Positions 48,901-63,117 of a stretch of 64,000 bases of DNA are shown one piece after another. Each line of letters begins with the position of its first letter. Position 1 is the first letter of the stretch. The notes beneath the pieces were generated by a model, which ran no database searches, had not been told where the DNA came from, and saw nothing but the letters and a program-made list of their open reading frames with translations. The stretch comes from Theristus sp. LFF4_11 (taxonomy: Eukaryota; Nematoda; Chromadorea; Monhysterida; Xyalidae). A program made the position numbers and the translations under genes. Where the stretch lies: positions 25,536 to 89,535 of the forward strand of contig JASANC010004851.1 in NCBI GenBank assembly GCA_030248135.1. The letters are read 5' to 3'.

Positions 48901-51900
48901 TGAAACATCAGCGGAATTTGGTGGTGAATTTTTTCTTTCATCACAGTTTGCAGAGACAGACAAACAACTCAGCCTATTGTATCTGCAAGTAAGTCCAGCA
49001 GTAATGTTCGCTACCGTCCACAAGTGGTCCCTCCCATCACGCCGTCACTGTAGCTAAATGTGGAATTCTTTTAGCCGTTTTGCTGACATTAAATTCTGAT
49101 TCAAAGTTCTCTTCGAGTAAATCCAGAATCAACTGAAAATTGTTTCTTTTTTGGGTTGAATTTTCGAAACGAAACAATTTTCAAAGTCAAACAGCTTTGA
49201 GTCATTTGAGGAAACACGAAACTTTACTTGCGAAGGTTGTGTACCGTGACATTTCCACATGTGAATGCCATACTCTTGCTATTCCATGCTATTTTGCAAA
49301 CTCTGATGTGTGTAAAGCATGTAGTCCAGGTCGCATTCACTCAGTTTACATTTCAAAATCAGCTCAACTGAAACTAATGCAGCTGCCAGTCGCAACTGAA
49401 GTTCTAGTCTGAAGACAGTGCGTTGTGGACACAGTATTGCACACGCACCCACACGACACTGCAACACGGCAGCGCGCGTGTTTGTTGCGATGCAACGTTA
49501 CTGTGCATTGGCTTTTATAGTCGTAAAAGACTAGACCTTCTCATGTCAATGATCAAAGAAGCAAACTAGTTTTAGTGCATGTGACGATTTGGTTTAGAAT
49601 TTAGCGAGAACTTCACAGAAATTGCAAGACGTGCGTCAGTTTTCGACCAATCCTATGCGAGGTTCTCCCGAACCAAGCGCATATTCGGATTGGGCCGCAC
49701 AAAAAAATCCAGGAATGAGGAATGAATCCGCAATATGTAAATATGTAAATGTCAGGTCCACTCCACGACACTAACTTCTCTCATCTTGTGGTGGTACTTT
49801 AGTTCAGTCTTGTAATCTGCATGAAACATCAACTAAATTGGGCGCCAAAATCTTCTCACCATGTGTATTGTCTGTACGGGTAGAATTGTCTGAACAACTA
49901 TGATATCTGCGATACACCACCGAATTCAGACTCTTCGTGATTTGTGCTGTCGAATAGTTATGACTTTTCGCCATTTAAACATGATTTTACGCCAAAATCA
50001 CATGATAACAGCGTGTAACCACCATTTGAAGTTTAACAATAAACTGCACAGTGCACAGTCATAAACTGTTTCAAAAACTTGTTTACCCAGACTATAAGAT
50101 CTGACTGTGGTAAAAAAAAACTCCTTGGCAGTTCTGCCTGGTGTCCGTCGCACTGACGAGCGAGGGGGCACCGTGTGGCATGCGTCTACCTGGCGAAACC
50201 GCAAACAGCGAACTTCATGTATTATAAACTGAAAAACTGAACCTGAAATGTTTGCCATGCACTGTGCAACGTTGCCAAAGTCACATCTTTCAAACAATAT
50301 TCATGGAAAGTATTATGTTGAAATAAACATCTTACTGTCCAGTATTTCATAAACTCCTCAACTCAGATTATTCTTTAGCATTGGGCATGAAGAAATTTTA
50401 TATCCCATGTACAACTTGGACAACCAGCCGGTCTGCATACGAGGACTGGATGCAGCCAATCGGCATGCACAACACTGAATCGAACGTGAAATGCACAGTG
50501 CTGTTGCATGGTCTGGCTGCCTGCAGTTGTGCCTTGTGCGTCTGCATTTATTGCGGTAAACTCGTGCGCACTGCCGCACTGCGTTACACTGGCGTACGTG
50601 CGTGCAATATGTTCAGTGTGTTGCGTTCACTGTTCAATGTTTACTAGTGACGCTATAACAGGCGCAGTGTTTACTTGGCTGAGTGGTCTAGTGGCATGAT
50701 TCTCGCTTAGGGTGCGAGAGGTCCCGGGTTCAATCCCCGGCTCAGCCCACGTTTTGTCGTCTATTTCAAATTTGAAACTGGTTTTTGCAGAGCACACAAT
50801 AACACTTCTTTATTTTCGCACGTGCGTGTATAATTACCGTTTCAAACGTGAAAAGAGAGTGCTATACGTAGTAGCTAGCAACTAGCATTGCGATTTGGAA
50901 CAACAACAGCGGACATGTGATGCCAAATGTGCGCGCGCATCAAAAAAACATTTTATCGTGGCATTTTGTTTCGTTCCGTGTATTTCAGAATTGAAATGCA
51001 AAAAATATGCGAAGTGAAAAGGAAATTACAGGGAAAAGCAAACCAGTAAGCCACAAAAGCTGAAGTTTGAAAAACCTGAATTATTTCTATGCCGAATTCA
51101 AAATGAACCGAACCGACTCAGTACCTTGATTGAAACTTCGAAAAAAACGCAAAATCGTTTTGAACTAAAATGTGTGGAACAAAGTATGTGTCTCTTGCCT
51201 CGCATTGCGAGATTGGCCCATGGTGGTGCCTGAAAACGTTCAGTAAGAAGAGGATGGCGTGTTCCAAACGTGAATAAACTCAAAAAGACCCTTTTGCAGA
51301 GCAACGCATCACGTTCGAGGACTTTCTGCCGATTTACCAGTCTGTCAACAAAGGCAAGGAGGAGCACACGCTCGACGAGTTCGTTGAGGGACTGTCGCAC
51401 TTCGACAAGGAAGGCAACGGCTTTATAAATGTCGCAGAGCTGCGTCATTTGCTAACGACACTTGGTGAGTGCGCGCGCAACGAACTGCATTGGAGAAATT
51501 GCGTTTGATTTGGTGTGGCTGCTGATTGGTGCGACTACTGATTGTACACTTGAAACTGATTTGAACGCCAATCAGTGTATCAGATACTTGCGTTTGGAGG
51601 ACAGCTTGTAGCGGTTTTTGGGCCTTTTTTATTGAGACATGCAAGGTTCATGCGACTGATGATGGTGCCGCTTTGAGGCACCTCAAAAGAAAAAGTTGAC
51701 AGGGATGGTGAAAGACGGGTCCTGGTGTTTTATTGTGTCTCCATGTGGTGTAAAAAAGCGTTGAAAAATATAAAAAAAAACAAAAACCAGCCGAGCGAAG
51801 CAAATGTGTTTGCACTGCGCAGGCGAAAAGCTGTCCGACGAAGAGGTCGATCAGTTGCTGCACGGCCAAGAGGACGCGCACGGCAACGTGAACATCTCGG

Positions 51901-51929
51901 AGTTTGTGCGTACCGTCTTGAACGGGTGA
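45909..51929 (+). CDS. Essential myosin light chain
   Basis: EF-hand light chain that wraps the lever arm of myosin II. Exons: 45909-45914, 45998-46031, 46381-46524, 51300-51464, 51823-51929; phases join, 151 residues, the usual length for an animal essential light chain. Hallmarks: [53 protein letters not shown] (the best-kept EF-hand) and [15 protein letters not shown], ending [12 protein letters not shown]. The first coding exon carries only two codons (ATG GTG), as in calmodulin-type genes. Intron 3 spans 4.8 kb and holds a hAT-like element, a three-copy repeat and a tRNA-Pro gene. Muscle versus non-muscle use cannot be told from sequence. Confidence 0.94.
46924..47576. mobile_element. 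hAT-like element in myosin light chain intron 3
   Basis: Termini TAGGGTTGGCACAGG and ACCAACCCCA; AACCGGTTTT-type repeats lie just inside both ends. GTTGACAC is present immediately before (46916-46923) and after (47577-47584), an exact 8-bp target duplication. The subterminal pattern is that of the 64-bp element in CDK5 intron 3, so the small one is probably an internal-deletion derivative of this family. Confidence 0.94.
48188..49960. repeat. Three-copy repeat in myosin light chain intron 3
   Basis: GCGAGGTTCTCCCGAACC, preceded by GACCAATCCT, occurs near 48190, 48748 and 49646. Each copy is followed after 150-200 bp by TGAAACATCA and, in two copies, by GATGCAACGTTA(C/T)TGTG. This looks like a segmental tandem duplication with unequal deletions. 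Confidence 0.7.
50677..50748 (+). tRNA. tRNA-Pro (AGG)
   Basis: 72 nt cloverleaf: acceptor GGCTGAG pairs with CTCAGCC, A box TGGTCTAGTGGCATGA, anticodon stem TCTCG/CGAGA around loop CTTAGGGTG-type with anticodon AGG, B box GGGTTCAATCC. Closely follows the animal tRNA-Pro consensus. It lies in sense orientation inside intron 3 of the myosin light chain gene. No intron of its own; CCA is not encoded. Confidence 0.96.
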
Positions 51930-53567
51930 TTGGCGTGCCATTGTTTTTTTTTTGTTTTTTGTCATTTGTTAAACAGAAAGTGAGCACTGAAAACGTTGCT
52001 AACCAATTATCGTTGGTGAATTCTCTTGATAAATGTTTGATGTTATGTCAATCGATGGTTGTCCAATGACTTTTACTGGATTATTGCCTTTACCGTGTTT
52101 CTTTGTGATTGAGCCTCAAAGAACTTTTATTGTTATTTTTTGCATAAGTTTTTGACATGAAATTCAATCCATTGTTGGAATTTGACCTTCTCCACCGTGA
52201 AGCTGTCAGCCGAAATACAACAACATTACTGTGGCCAAAAACGTCCGTTTTCCATTACTGTATTGGTATAAATGCACTTGTTTTGAATGAGTGATTTCGT
52301 TATTGCAAATTGACAGCATAAATTTTTCGCCTTTTTACTGACCGAATCAGTTTGAACGTCCTTTGAACCTGTCAAACAGAAATGACGTCATGGTAGCTAT
52401 GACAGACACGACTCACATTTGATCTGTTCGGTCTCCTGATGTGCTGCGCAGTCACTAACAAACCAAATATCACACATGCACTACCGTGTGTGTGTGTGTG
52501 TGCCTGTGTGTTTGTCTGTGACCGTGCAACCTTAGAACGCAGTCTTCTGTGAAAGAGCGCGCATAGCCTTCAGACTAGAACTCTTATCGATGCTTGATAT
52601 CATTCTTGTTCGGCAGTTTCCAATCAACAGACCGTACGTATTTTCTGCGTCTTATGATAACAAACAGGAAATCGGTGCATTTTCTATGTGGTGATTGAAG
52701 TGCCCCAAATAACTCTGTAATTATTCATACTCGTTGTGTTGTTTTTCGAATTTTCAAAAAAATGGTGCAATTTTCGTGATTCTTTTTTGCTCTGCTTTGT
52801 GAAAAAAACGGTAAATTTTGTGAAATGGTTTGAAAATCTCCCGTCTTGTTTCGTCTCAGTCTTCCGATTGACCTGTTCATGTTGTTCATCCCAATCATTG
52901 GAACACACTGAAACACACACCGTTTGTATTCGACGGACTGAGCTTCTGTTGTGTTTCATTGTGTGATCTTTTTTCTAAGTTCACATTTGGAAAAAAATGT
53001 TCTCGGTTTTTCTAATGGTACACACGCCGCATTCCGATCTTATTATCAGCAACCCTATATGCCTGATTTGACAATAAAATATTGAAATATCCGAGATTGT
53101 GTGGTTTATTTGAAAAGCGCTCTTTGTTTCACCAAGAGAGCCGTTCTGAATCGGAACGGAGTATCATAATAGTCACAAAAAAACATTTGAAGCGGTTTGC
53201 TGACTGGTCCAACTTTGCAACTGGCCAGCCGATTGCTTAAAAAGCCCAAGCAAATCCCTGAAAAGCTCGATGCTCAGTGGGGCTTTTTTTTGTCTGTGGT
53301 CAATAATGGTTTACAAGGATTGATATTATCATCTTTGTGGTTCTGCGACTGAATGAAAGTGGTTTCATGCTTGATGCGGCAATTCAAAATTTCCTAAAGT
53401 GACCCGGTCAACTGTCAGCACTCTGGGTCTCTCCACCGAACTACCCTGAAATCAATCGAGAGTCGCACAACCATCAGAACAGATGCGAATTTCAATTCAG
53501 ATAATTCCAGTAGCGATCAAAAGGAAATCGCAGTCTTTTCGAGTCGAGGTTCAATCTGCCGCCTCCA
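51930..53567. other. Spacer between the myosin light chain and TAF9
   Basis: Light-chain 3'UTR and spacer. A GTGTGTGTGTGCCTGTGTGTTTGTC stretch (given here by its ends) near 52490-52522 belongs to the short AAACACACxGGCAC family. AATAAA occurs at 53073. No exon recognised. Confidence 0.45.
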
Positions 53568-55618
53568 ATGACGACCGTTCGTGCAGTGTCATCGATTCTT
53601 TCGCACGCCGGTGTCAGCGACCACGATGGGCGGGTGGTGTCGCAGTTGGTGGACTTTGCGTGCAGATGCGTCACTGATGTGGTGCGTGCTCGTTCGGTGG
53701 ACAGTTGAACTCGAAGTTATAGGCAATCCACTGATTGGTTGGTGATGCTTGCATTTTGTGCAGGCATCGCTGTGGAGGCGGAGTTTGTTTTGTGCAGAAA
53801 GTATGCATGCACGTGATCATCAACCAATCAACTGACTGCCTATAATTTCGAGTTCCACTGCAGCAATAACATACACGTATCCTTTTAAAACCCATATCCA
53901 CATCTCACATTCTCGCTTGAAATATTTTAAATGAATAAATAAATGAACCACATCACTGATGAGGCCACCCCTCTTCTGCATGTGATGCCGGCCAGGCCGA
54001 ACTGCAAAGAACCATACTGCAACTTTGTTGATGTTTCACTAAACGCCCCCTGATTCAGGCAACCGAAGCAAACGCACTCGCCGAGTTGGCCGGCCGCAAA
54101 GTGGTCACGAGAGAGGACGTGCTGCTGGCTGTGAAGTACACGCTGAACGCCGTGGAGACGCCGCCGCCGCCGAGGGAGCTGGTCGCGCAGGTGTGTGTGT
54201 GCTTTGGTTTGGGTGGTTTGCGCTGGGAAAGTGGCACCGCAGCTATCGTTTTTTGGTGGATAGGCAAATTGAAAGTAGCGAAATTTGATGTCACTTTTGA
54301 TTCACATTGAGACAACTTTTGCATTTGGGCAAAAAAAGTTTGCGGCGAGTTGCGTGATTACAAGCAGCAAGCACTCGTTTGCCATCTGTTGTGCACACCA
54401 CACATGGATAGTAAACAATCAACTGTTGAAACGCTCTTCCAAGTATTAGCAATCAGAATCAACAAAAATGTGAACAGTTTTTGCAATTTCTCAAAAAGTG
54501 CCCACGATTCATTGCACTGATTTCAAATCACCGAATTCAAAACAACGTTCATTAATTGATTTCCCAGCTTGCCAACGAGAAAAACTCGCAGCCGTTGCCG
54601 CCGATCAAACAGTCGTGCGGTCTGCGTTTACCACCAGATCGTCACTGTCTGTTGCAACAAAACTATCGCCTTCGTCCCACCAGTCAGTTGCAACAGATCG
54701 CACTCCAGCAACAGGAGACGCACAGGCAACAACTGAAACGTGGTTGGTTGCTTCGGTAGTGATTTTGGGGAGATATCAGTGTATCAATATAATGGCGATG
54801 ATGAGCCAGCTGATAAGCTTTAACGCTTAGGTTGGTCCTTGTGTTGGTCCCAGTTTGTATGGCACTTGTTATTCAACCTCATGTGGCACAATCACATTTA
54901 TTAGCAGTCATGTGCTGCTTCACGCGCAGTGCAATGCAACAACCCACCTTGCCGCGTGTTTGCATACGAACGAACGAGCGGTGATTTTAGGCGATGTTTT
55001 TAGCCAGGGCTAACCCAAAGAAGCATACAGAACACCGTCGAGTGTGGTGCCCATCGAGGTTTTTCTGTCATGAAGTGCCTATACACCCCTCGGGCGGGGC
55101 TCGATCCCCCGAACGCACCGACAATGTAACGCGCTGACATGTGACTGTGCGATGTTTGACATAAATCACGCGAAGACTGGATGTGCGCGAATGAATTGGA
55201 GTGCACGTCGTCAGGTACACTGCCAAAGAACCTGTCTTCAGGTCATATGGCTGCAACTGCAATAAAAATATAGGGAACTAGACGCTAAAAACAAAAATGG
55301 TGAGCTTTGTAGAACACCGGCTCTGGCGAGTTGCGAAATGAACCCACCCACCATAGGAAACTACTCTGCGCACTTCCCTGTCTCTGATAAAAAAATGGAG
55401 CGAAACCAATACACTTTGATTTGACCATCTGAAATTCTTCGTGTCTTTCAGAGCAGCCGAGTGAAGAGCCAACGGAGCTGGACGTGATGCCTTCGTTCCA
55501 GCTGTCTGCCACTTCGCAGCAACACTCCCAAGCAGACTCAGTGCAGTCTCAGTTCCACGACTCCGCTGAAAGTCAACCGAAACGCAGCAGAATGCTCGAT
55601 GAAGATTATGACAATTGA
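53568..55618 (+). CDS. TAF9: Transcription initiation factor TFIID subunit 9
   Basis: Histone-fold subunit of TFIID and SAGA, pairs with TAF6. Exons: 53568-53681, 54059-54190, 54568-54742, 55452-55618; phases join, 195 residues, shorter than human TAF9 (264), mainly in the poorly conserved C-terminal half. Histone fold: VSSILSHAGVSDHDGRVVSQ, then CVTDVATEANALAELAGRKV and VTREDVLLAVKY, which line up residue for residue with the family without gaps. The family's conserved segment follows: QPLPPIKQSCGLRLPPDRHC and LLQQNYRL. The tail is rich in Ser, Gln and acidic residues, ending DEDYDN like other TAF9 proteins. Intron 1 has a pogo-like MITE. Confidence 0.95.
53702..53860. mobile_element. Pogo-like MITE in TAF9 intron 1
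   Basis: CAGTTGAACTCGAAGTTATA at the left; TATAATTTCGAGTTCCACTG at the right. Arms share TGATTGGTTGGTGAT and its complement, and GTGCAG...GTGCAGAAAG near the centre. Same family as the AADAT intron copies, more diverged. Confidence 0.82.
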
Positions 55619-55691
55619 ACCGGCGTGCATTTTTTTATTGTTCGGTGATTTCGTGGTTGTGCGACTGTGGTTTGCAGTCTTTGACTCTGTA

Positions 55692-55805
55692 ACATATCCA
55701 ACCAGCTGATTGGTTGGTGATGCGTGCTCACAGTGCAAACCGAACACAGCCTCTACAAAATGCGTGCATCACGTGATCACCAACCGATTAGCCAGTTGGA
55801 TATGT
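55692..55805. mobile_element. Short MITE downstream of TAF9
   Basis: Termini ACATATCCAAC / GTTGGATATGT with TA on both sides (55690-55691, 55806-55807). Arms contain CAGCTGATTGGTTGGTGAT and ATCACCAACCGATTAGC. Same CCAATCA-type arms as the other MITEs but different ends, so it is a related subfamily. Confidence 0.82.
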
Positions 55806-56500
55806 TATCGCAATAGACTGAACGTACTGCCAATAGTAAGACTTTAGTTTAGCACTGATTGCGTTTAGAGCGGGCGTAAGCGCAGAATGCCGTGCAGGCC
55901 AACCCTAGTTTTCGCAATGGCATTTTTCAGTGTCGATTTCATTTCAAATTCCTTCTGATCGGTCGCACTACCAATCCGACACGGGTAATGTGCATGTGTG
56001 CGCGGCTTTTTGGGTTTGCGTGATGCTTTTTACTTTTACGCTTATTTGGCTTGCGTGGTTTACGCAATAAAATGAATCTTTTTGGTGGTTCAACAAAATA
56101 TTGAATTGAAATTCTTGTATAAACAAGTGTTCTTGACATAAATTTTAGATTCTGCTGACGAACACGACGTTGATCGATCGCACTGGAGGGACACTTTCTT
56201 GTTACAATGAAACAACACATAAAAACAAACTTTTCATTGGCAAAAACAGTACAAAACATGGGACATCTGCATAAATCGCACATCGAAGGACGACAATTTT
56301 CATTTTCACACACCCGTTATATCGGAGTCAATAAGAAACAACTCGAAACGAAAGTCACGCGCATCGCACAACAGAATAAAACAAAAAAACGCGGTAGAAA
56401 CGCTTTACTGACAACGCAAAAAAATGGGAATCGAGCCAAACTGTTACAAGAATCGGAAACGCAAACATTCGAAAATTCGTTTTGTGTTTCACTGGTTTTT
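55806..56500. other. Spacer where TAF9 and HP1 converge
   Basis: No exon recognised. Frames of 80-130 codons here on both strands have no family resemblance. AATAAA on the plus strand at 56066-56071 could serve TAF9, about 450 bp after its stop. Confidence 0.45.
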
Positions 56501-58896
<2,396 letters not shown>

Positions 58897-60684
58897 ATGT
58901 CCACATCATCCAGTCGCCGTGACCGTGATGCTCGCAGCGACAAAACAAAGCGAAACAAAGAGGACGTGTCAAGTGAGAGGCATCAAACCAAAGACAGCAA
59001 ACAACGGGACAAGAACGACAAGAAACGCGACACAACATCAAAAACCAGGTGGGCCTTTTTGTTGCAGCAGTTCAGCAGTTCTTTTTGAGTTCTTTCTTTT
59101 TTTTTCCTGAGAACGAACTGTTGATTTCAACAAGCAACTGCTCGCCGGCCCAGTAGCTCAGCGGCAGAGCGTCGGTCTCGTAAACCGAAGGTCACGAGTT
59201 CGAATCTCGTCTGGGCCTACCTTTTTATTGTAGTTTCAGCAGTAACGTCAACTTCAACAGTGCCCGTATGGAGTCCGTCATGAAATAAGTGTACATGCAG
59301 CCTCACAGACTTTCAGGAAGTTATCAAACTTAGAGTTTACAAATTTGTAATTGTAATAATCGGGCATTTACTTGATTTGGCAGATCAGCTTGCTATAAAC
59401 TTGACTTTTTTGTGTTGTGCACTATTCCGAGTGGTGTAAGTTTGCCCTTGTTTTTGTTTGTTTAAAAAAGTTGTTTCACTTTGAAATTAATTTCAGGTCG
59501 TTAAAATCCAGAACGGCTGAAGAGAAAACAAAGAATCACCACAAAACACCATCAAAGGATCGCCACAGAAAAACCGACACGGGTAAAGATAAAGAAGACA
59601 AGAAAGATAACACCGGAAAGTCAAAAGCGAAACATAACAATCAGCTCGAAGATGCAGAATCGCCAAAACCAATGAAAAATCGAGACCACAAATCGAAAAG
59701 CAAAACTCACCATGATGAAAAATCAACGAAAAATGACAACGCTGAGCAAACTGCACGTAAGAAGAACGACCACGAACCAGAAGCAAACAACGAGAAGTCA
59801 GTTGCCAACAATAAAATCGCCGAAAATGGAACGGCTGATGAGCAACCAGAGACCGGCGGCATGTATCAATACGCGGTAAAGCATTTCAAAACTGAATTTC
59901 AAAAAACGCAGTTATGGTACTTGCCTTTTAAAAACTTACCAAAAAACATTGGTTTTGTGCAATTTCAGGACGATTTCGAAGATTACACGGACGACTTTGA
60001 AGAGGACGAAACCGAAGGAGAATCGTCAACGGAAGAAATCATTGAACACCGTCAGCCAGTGGAAGAAAACCGCAAAGACACTACGACAAACAGAAATTCG
60101 GATAAATCAGAAGACATACCAGCGTTGGTGCGTTGATTTTTGCCGTTTTATTGTTTTTTTTCTGTTTTTCAGTGAAAATAGAATACAATTACTGTTTGTA
60201 TAATTGCTACAATTGGTGTCCAATGTACTTTTGCATTTTCCAGACGCCAGCGACAACAACATTCTTTTTACACATTATTCACCCAAAAAAAGAAAGTGGC
60301 TGCACGTTTCACTGAAAATAACATAAGCACTCTTTCAAGGTGAACAAACCGTCAAAACCGCACGCTGAGCCGAAAGAATCGAAGACAAAACCAGAGACAA
60401 CCGATTCTCAAAAACCCACGCTGACGACCAAGTCAGAGTCAAAACCAGAGACTGACGACCCGAGATCGACGAGCAAACCGCGGATCGATTTCGAGCACGC
60501 GAGCACGAACCTGGACGCGTCAAGTTTCGGCGCCATCTCGAGCGCTCGCCGGCGGGCAGCGGACATTTTGAAAATGGTCGAATTGGACACCGTACAATTC
60601 ACGCTGTTGGACATCGGATCAAAGTCGTCGTCGTCGCAGCTGAGCCGACCCAAATCCGCCGTTCTTTCCGGCAACACTAATCAG
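58897..60684 (+). CDS. DYNC2I1: Dynein-2 intermediate chain DYNC2I1/WDR60-like, N-terminal part
   Basis: In animals this protein is an intermediate chain of dynein-2, the retrograde motor of cilia. Exons seen: 58897-59048, 59497-59875, 59969-60127, 60340-60684, phases consistent, 345 residues. Residues 1-177 are extremely Lys/Asp/Glu/Ser-rich. Residues 178-200 carry DDFEDYTDDFEEDETEGE, and near the end RRRAADILKMVELDTVQFTLLDI matches the motif preceding the dynein-chain-binding segment of WDR60. The WD40 half is absent here: the last donor (CAG|GTTTGG) leads into sequence occupied 245 bp on by the opposite-strand receptor gene. Reading through instead gives a stop after about 15 codons. A small exon between 60128 and 60339 may have been missed. 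Confidence 0.72.
59147..59218 (+). tRNA. tRNA-Thr (CGT)
   Basis: 72 nt cloverleaf: acceptor GGCCCAG pairs with CTGGGCC, A box TAGCTCAGCGGCAGAG, anticodon stem TCGGT/ACCGA around loop CTCGTAA with anticodon CGT, B box GAGTTCGAATCTC. T-rich run shortly downstream as a Pol III stop. Lies in sense orientation in intron 1 of the DYNC2I1-like gene. Confidence 0.96.
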
Positions 60685-60928
60685 GTTTGGAGTTTTTGTT
60701 GCTTTTGTTTGTTTGCTTTTGTATTTTGATGAGCGATTTATGGCGACTTTTTTGACTGTATCATCGATAGACAGAACTTTTATTTTTGGTATCTGGATGA
60801 TATAGTTGATACTGGTGAGTGCATGGTGACCACGCTAGTGGAGATGTAGATAGAACACAACCGAACACAAAACATGAAAAAGTATATCGTATTCACTAGC
60901 ATCACGAAGAACAACAAAGGGCAAAAGA

Positions 60929-63117
60929 TCAAATACTAGACCTTCCCGGAAAGAACATTGCCCCGCTTTGTGCCAGCCGTTGCGCCACCCAGGCCGTCTC
61001 CACCTGGCTCTCATTCCGCTGCATTCTCCGCCGTCGCACACAACCCACGAACTGCTCTCCAAACAACACCACCATCGCGATGATCAAGCCCAACACGAGC
61101 AGCGAAAACAAGCCGAACGCGTTGAAAATGCTCATGGGCGATATCAACGGTGTCTCGTGGCAGACCGGATCCGCATGGGCCAGTCGTCGTTGCAACATCG
61201 AGTCGTACCAATTGCGTACCACCCACAGATAGCCGGTGCTCTTTGTGATCGCTCGATTGAACGCGCGCAAGAACGCTGCGTCCGTGGTGTTGGCATTGAA
61301 CAGCATCACTGGCGTGCTGCGACCCAGCTCCGGCAGGGACACGTAACGCAGGCCACAATGGCGACTCGTCAGAAGTTGCGCTGAAGTGTGCGCGAATGGT
61401 GTGTTTGGTGAACGGACAAACACACTGGCACACACATATTGCCCGTGCGTGGCAGTGTGGCATCGCATATGCCAGTGTGTTTGTCTATAAAACGCTGTCA
61501 ATGACTTTACCGGAAATAACGCCGGCCAGGAACACGTGCGTGCTGTTGCGCAGCATGTGCACCATTTTCTCCTCTCCACCCCGCATCTTGTCCACGTGAA
61601 TCGTGTCGTCACGACCGATGACTTGCGCGAATCGGTGCACCAGGCTCTCCGCCTCGTCTGCGACGCTGAATTTCCGACTAGTGTATTTTTTCAAAGAAGC
61701 CAAATTCGTTTTTCAACATAAGACATGCACAAGAGTTCGATAGCTTTTGCAGCGTATGTGAGGTGCACCCGCCAAGCACAATCACCAAATGAACATCCGT
61801 TGACTTACTGGTGTGCGTGTTGTTTCGCTTCAGTGATCACCCAGGTGCTGTACGTCATTGGGTGCAGTGCGCCTGCTTCGAGCAAACGCACCAGTCCCTG
61901 TAGATCGTTGAACGCCTCGGTCCGCTGCCGCTCCATTATGTAGCCTATGCAAGTGGAAGACCGCACGGTTGCGAAAGGACATTTTCGAACCAAACGTCAA
62001 TCGTTGTGCCCCACCAGTCAGGCCGCATTTGTAAAGCGCCAACAGCAGCGCGTAGAAGAACGCCAGCCAAACACCGACCGACTGCAGTGATTTCGCCTTG
62101 AACACAGACGCACGATCGGTACTGCCGTGAACCGCCCGGAATCCCCTGCAGATCAGCAGGTAACTGTGCACCTTCACAGCAGCCACGAGCGCAGCGAACA
62201 GCAGCCACGTCTGCCAGTCGAACACCGCCCAGATGTCGCCGAACTTGCGCCAGATCTCTGTCGTTTTTGGTTTTGTTGGTTTCGAACGCGCGGTATTTCT
62301 GTATCGTTTTGATTCGAAGAGCGGCTTGTTGTTGTTGTTTTTCTGTAAATGAAGCTGCTGCCTTACCGTCATCGTGCAGATTGCTGGCGGCCACGACGGC
62401 CATGTCCTGCACCATCGGCAGTATGGGAATGGTCGCCAACAGATTCGGCACTTTCTGAACGGAGTCGTATCGATAGCCGTTCAGTGTTGTGTTCACATTG
62501 GCCAACGAGACCTGAGACAGCACGTGTGCTCAGTTGAAGGATGCTGATTGAAGGCAGAGATCTTGTGTGAACAGCGTGCACTTCCTTCTAACCCCGTGGT
62601 GCCAATCGAAACGAGGCGCACACGACTGCGCAACCACACCGGCACGCATTTCACAACACGCGAGTTTGCGTGTTTGTATGTGTGGTGTGTTTGCCTGACA
62701 AATCTGTGTGTCACTGAATTTGCAATTTACACCGCTTCGAAAAAAATTGTGTATTATCATAGACGCTAAATCAGTGGATCTAGTTTTATTGGCGAGTGAG
62801 CGTTTCTTTTTGGCAAGCATTATGGTCGGCTCATTGATTCGACCAACCTGCTCCAACAATGGATTCGCAATTGTTCGGTTGCTGAGGCGCTCAATGAGCG
62901 TCGAGTTGCCGGATGTCTTTCGTGCCTGAAGCTCTCGCAATGAAATCAAACGCAAGTCAATCGTGAACGGCAATGCTTTGAGGATGCCTTTGAACAGTTC
63001 AGCATCGAGTCCCGGAAATTCGCAGTTTGTTTTGCGCTCAAGAGACGTACGAATGGCGCACGGCAACAGGTACGGCGCAACTGTCTCGTACGCAAGTGTC
63101 AGCGAATAGTTCGGCAT
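60929..63117 (-). CDS. Divergent ionotropic-receptor-like membrane protein
   Basis: Looks like a reduced ionotropic glutamate receptor/IR. Exons: 63117-62848, 62511-62367, 62257-62015, 61944-61809, 61665-61511, 61380-60929; phases join, 466 residues. No amino-terminal domain. Residues 1-138 resemble the S1 half of the ligand-binding domain (VAPYLLPC, GLDAELFKGILKALPF). Hydrophobic segments: WLLFAALVAAVKVHSYLLI (about 156-174), VGVWLAFFYALLLALYKCGL (about 199-218), an S2-like region, then FGLFSLLVLGLIIAMVVLFG (about 405-424) and a basic cytoplasmic tail. The third-helix SYTANLAAFLT motif is absent, and only about 22 residues separate the first two segments, so a normal pore loop seems lacking. 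The start ATG was chosen because it begins the S1 match; the acceptor at 61665 is ambiguous by four codons. Could be a chemosensory IR. Confidence 0.65.
61405..61490. repeat. Short inverted repeat AAACACACxGGCAC family
   Basis: GGACAAACACACTGGCACAC at the left and GCCAGTGTGTTTGTC at the right are inverted copies, with a CGTGCGTGGCAGTGTGGCAT centre. Lies in intron 5 of the receptor-like gene. Another member lies at 62615-62710 in intron 1. Confidence 0.8.

Noticed and set aside
60770..60850. A reverse-transcriptase-like YLDDI motif (FYFWYLDDIVDTG)
   Set aside because: Only about 15 residues, with stops on both sides and no other RT motifs. Phase does not fit as an exon of the neighbouring gene.
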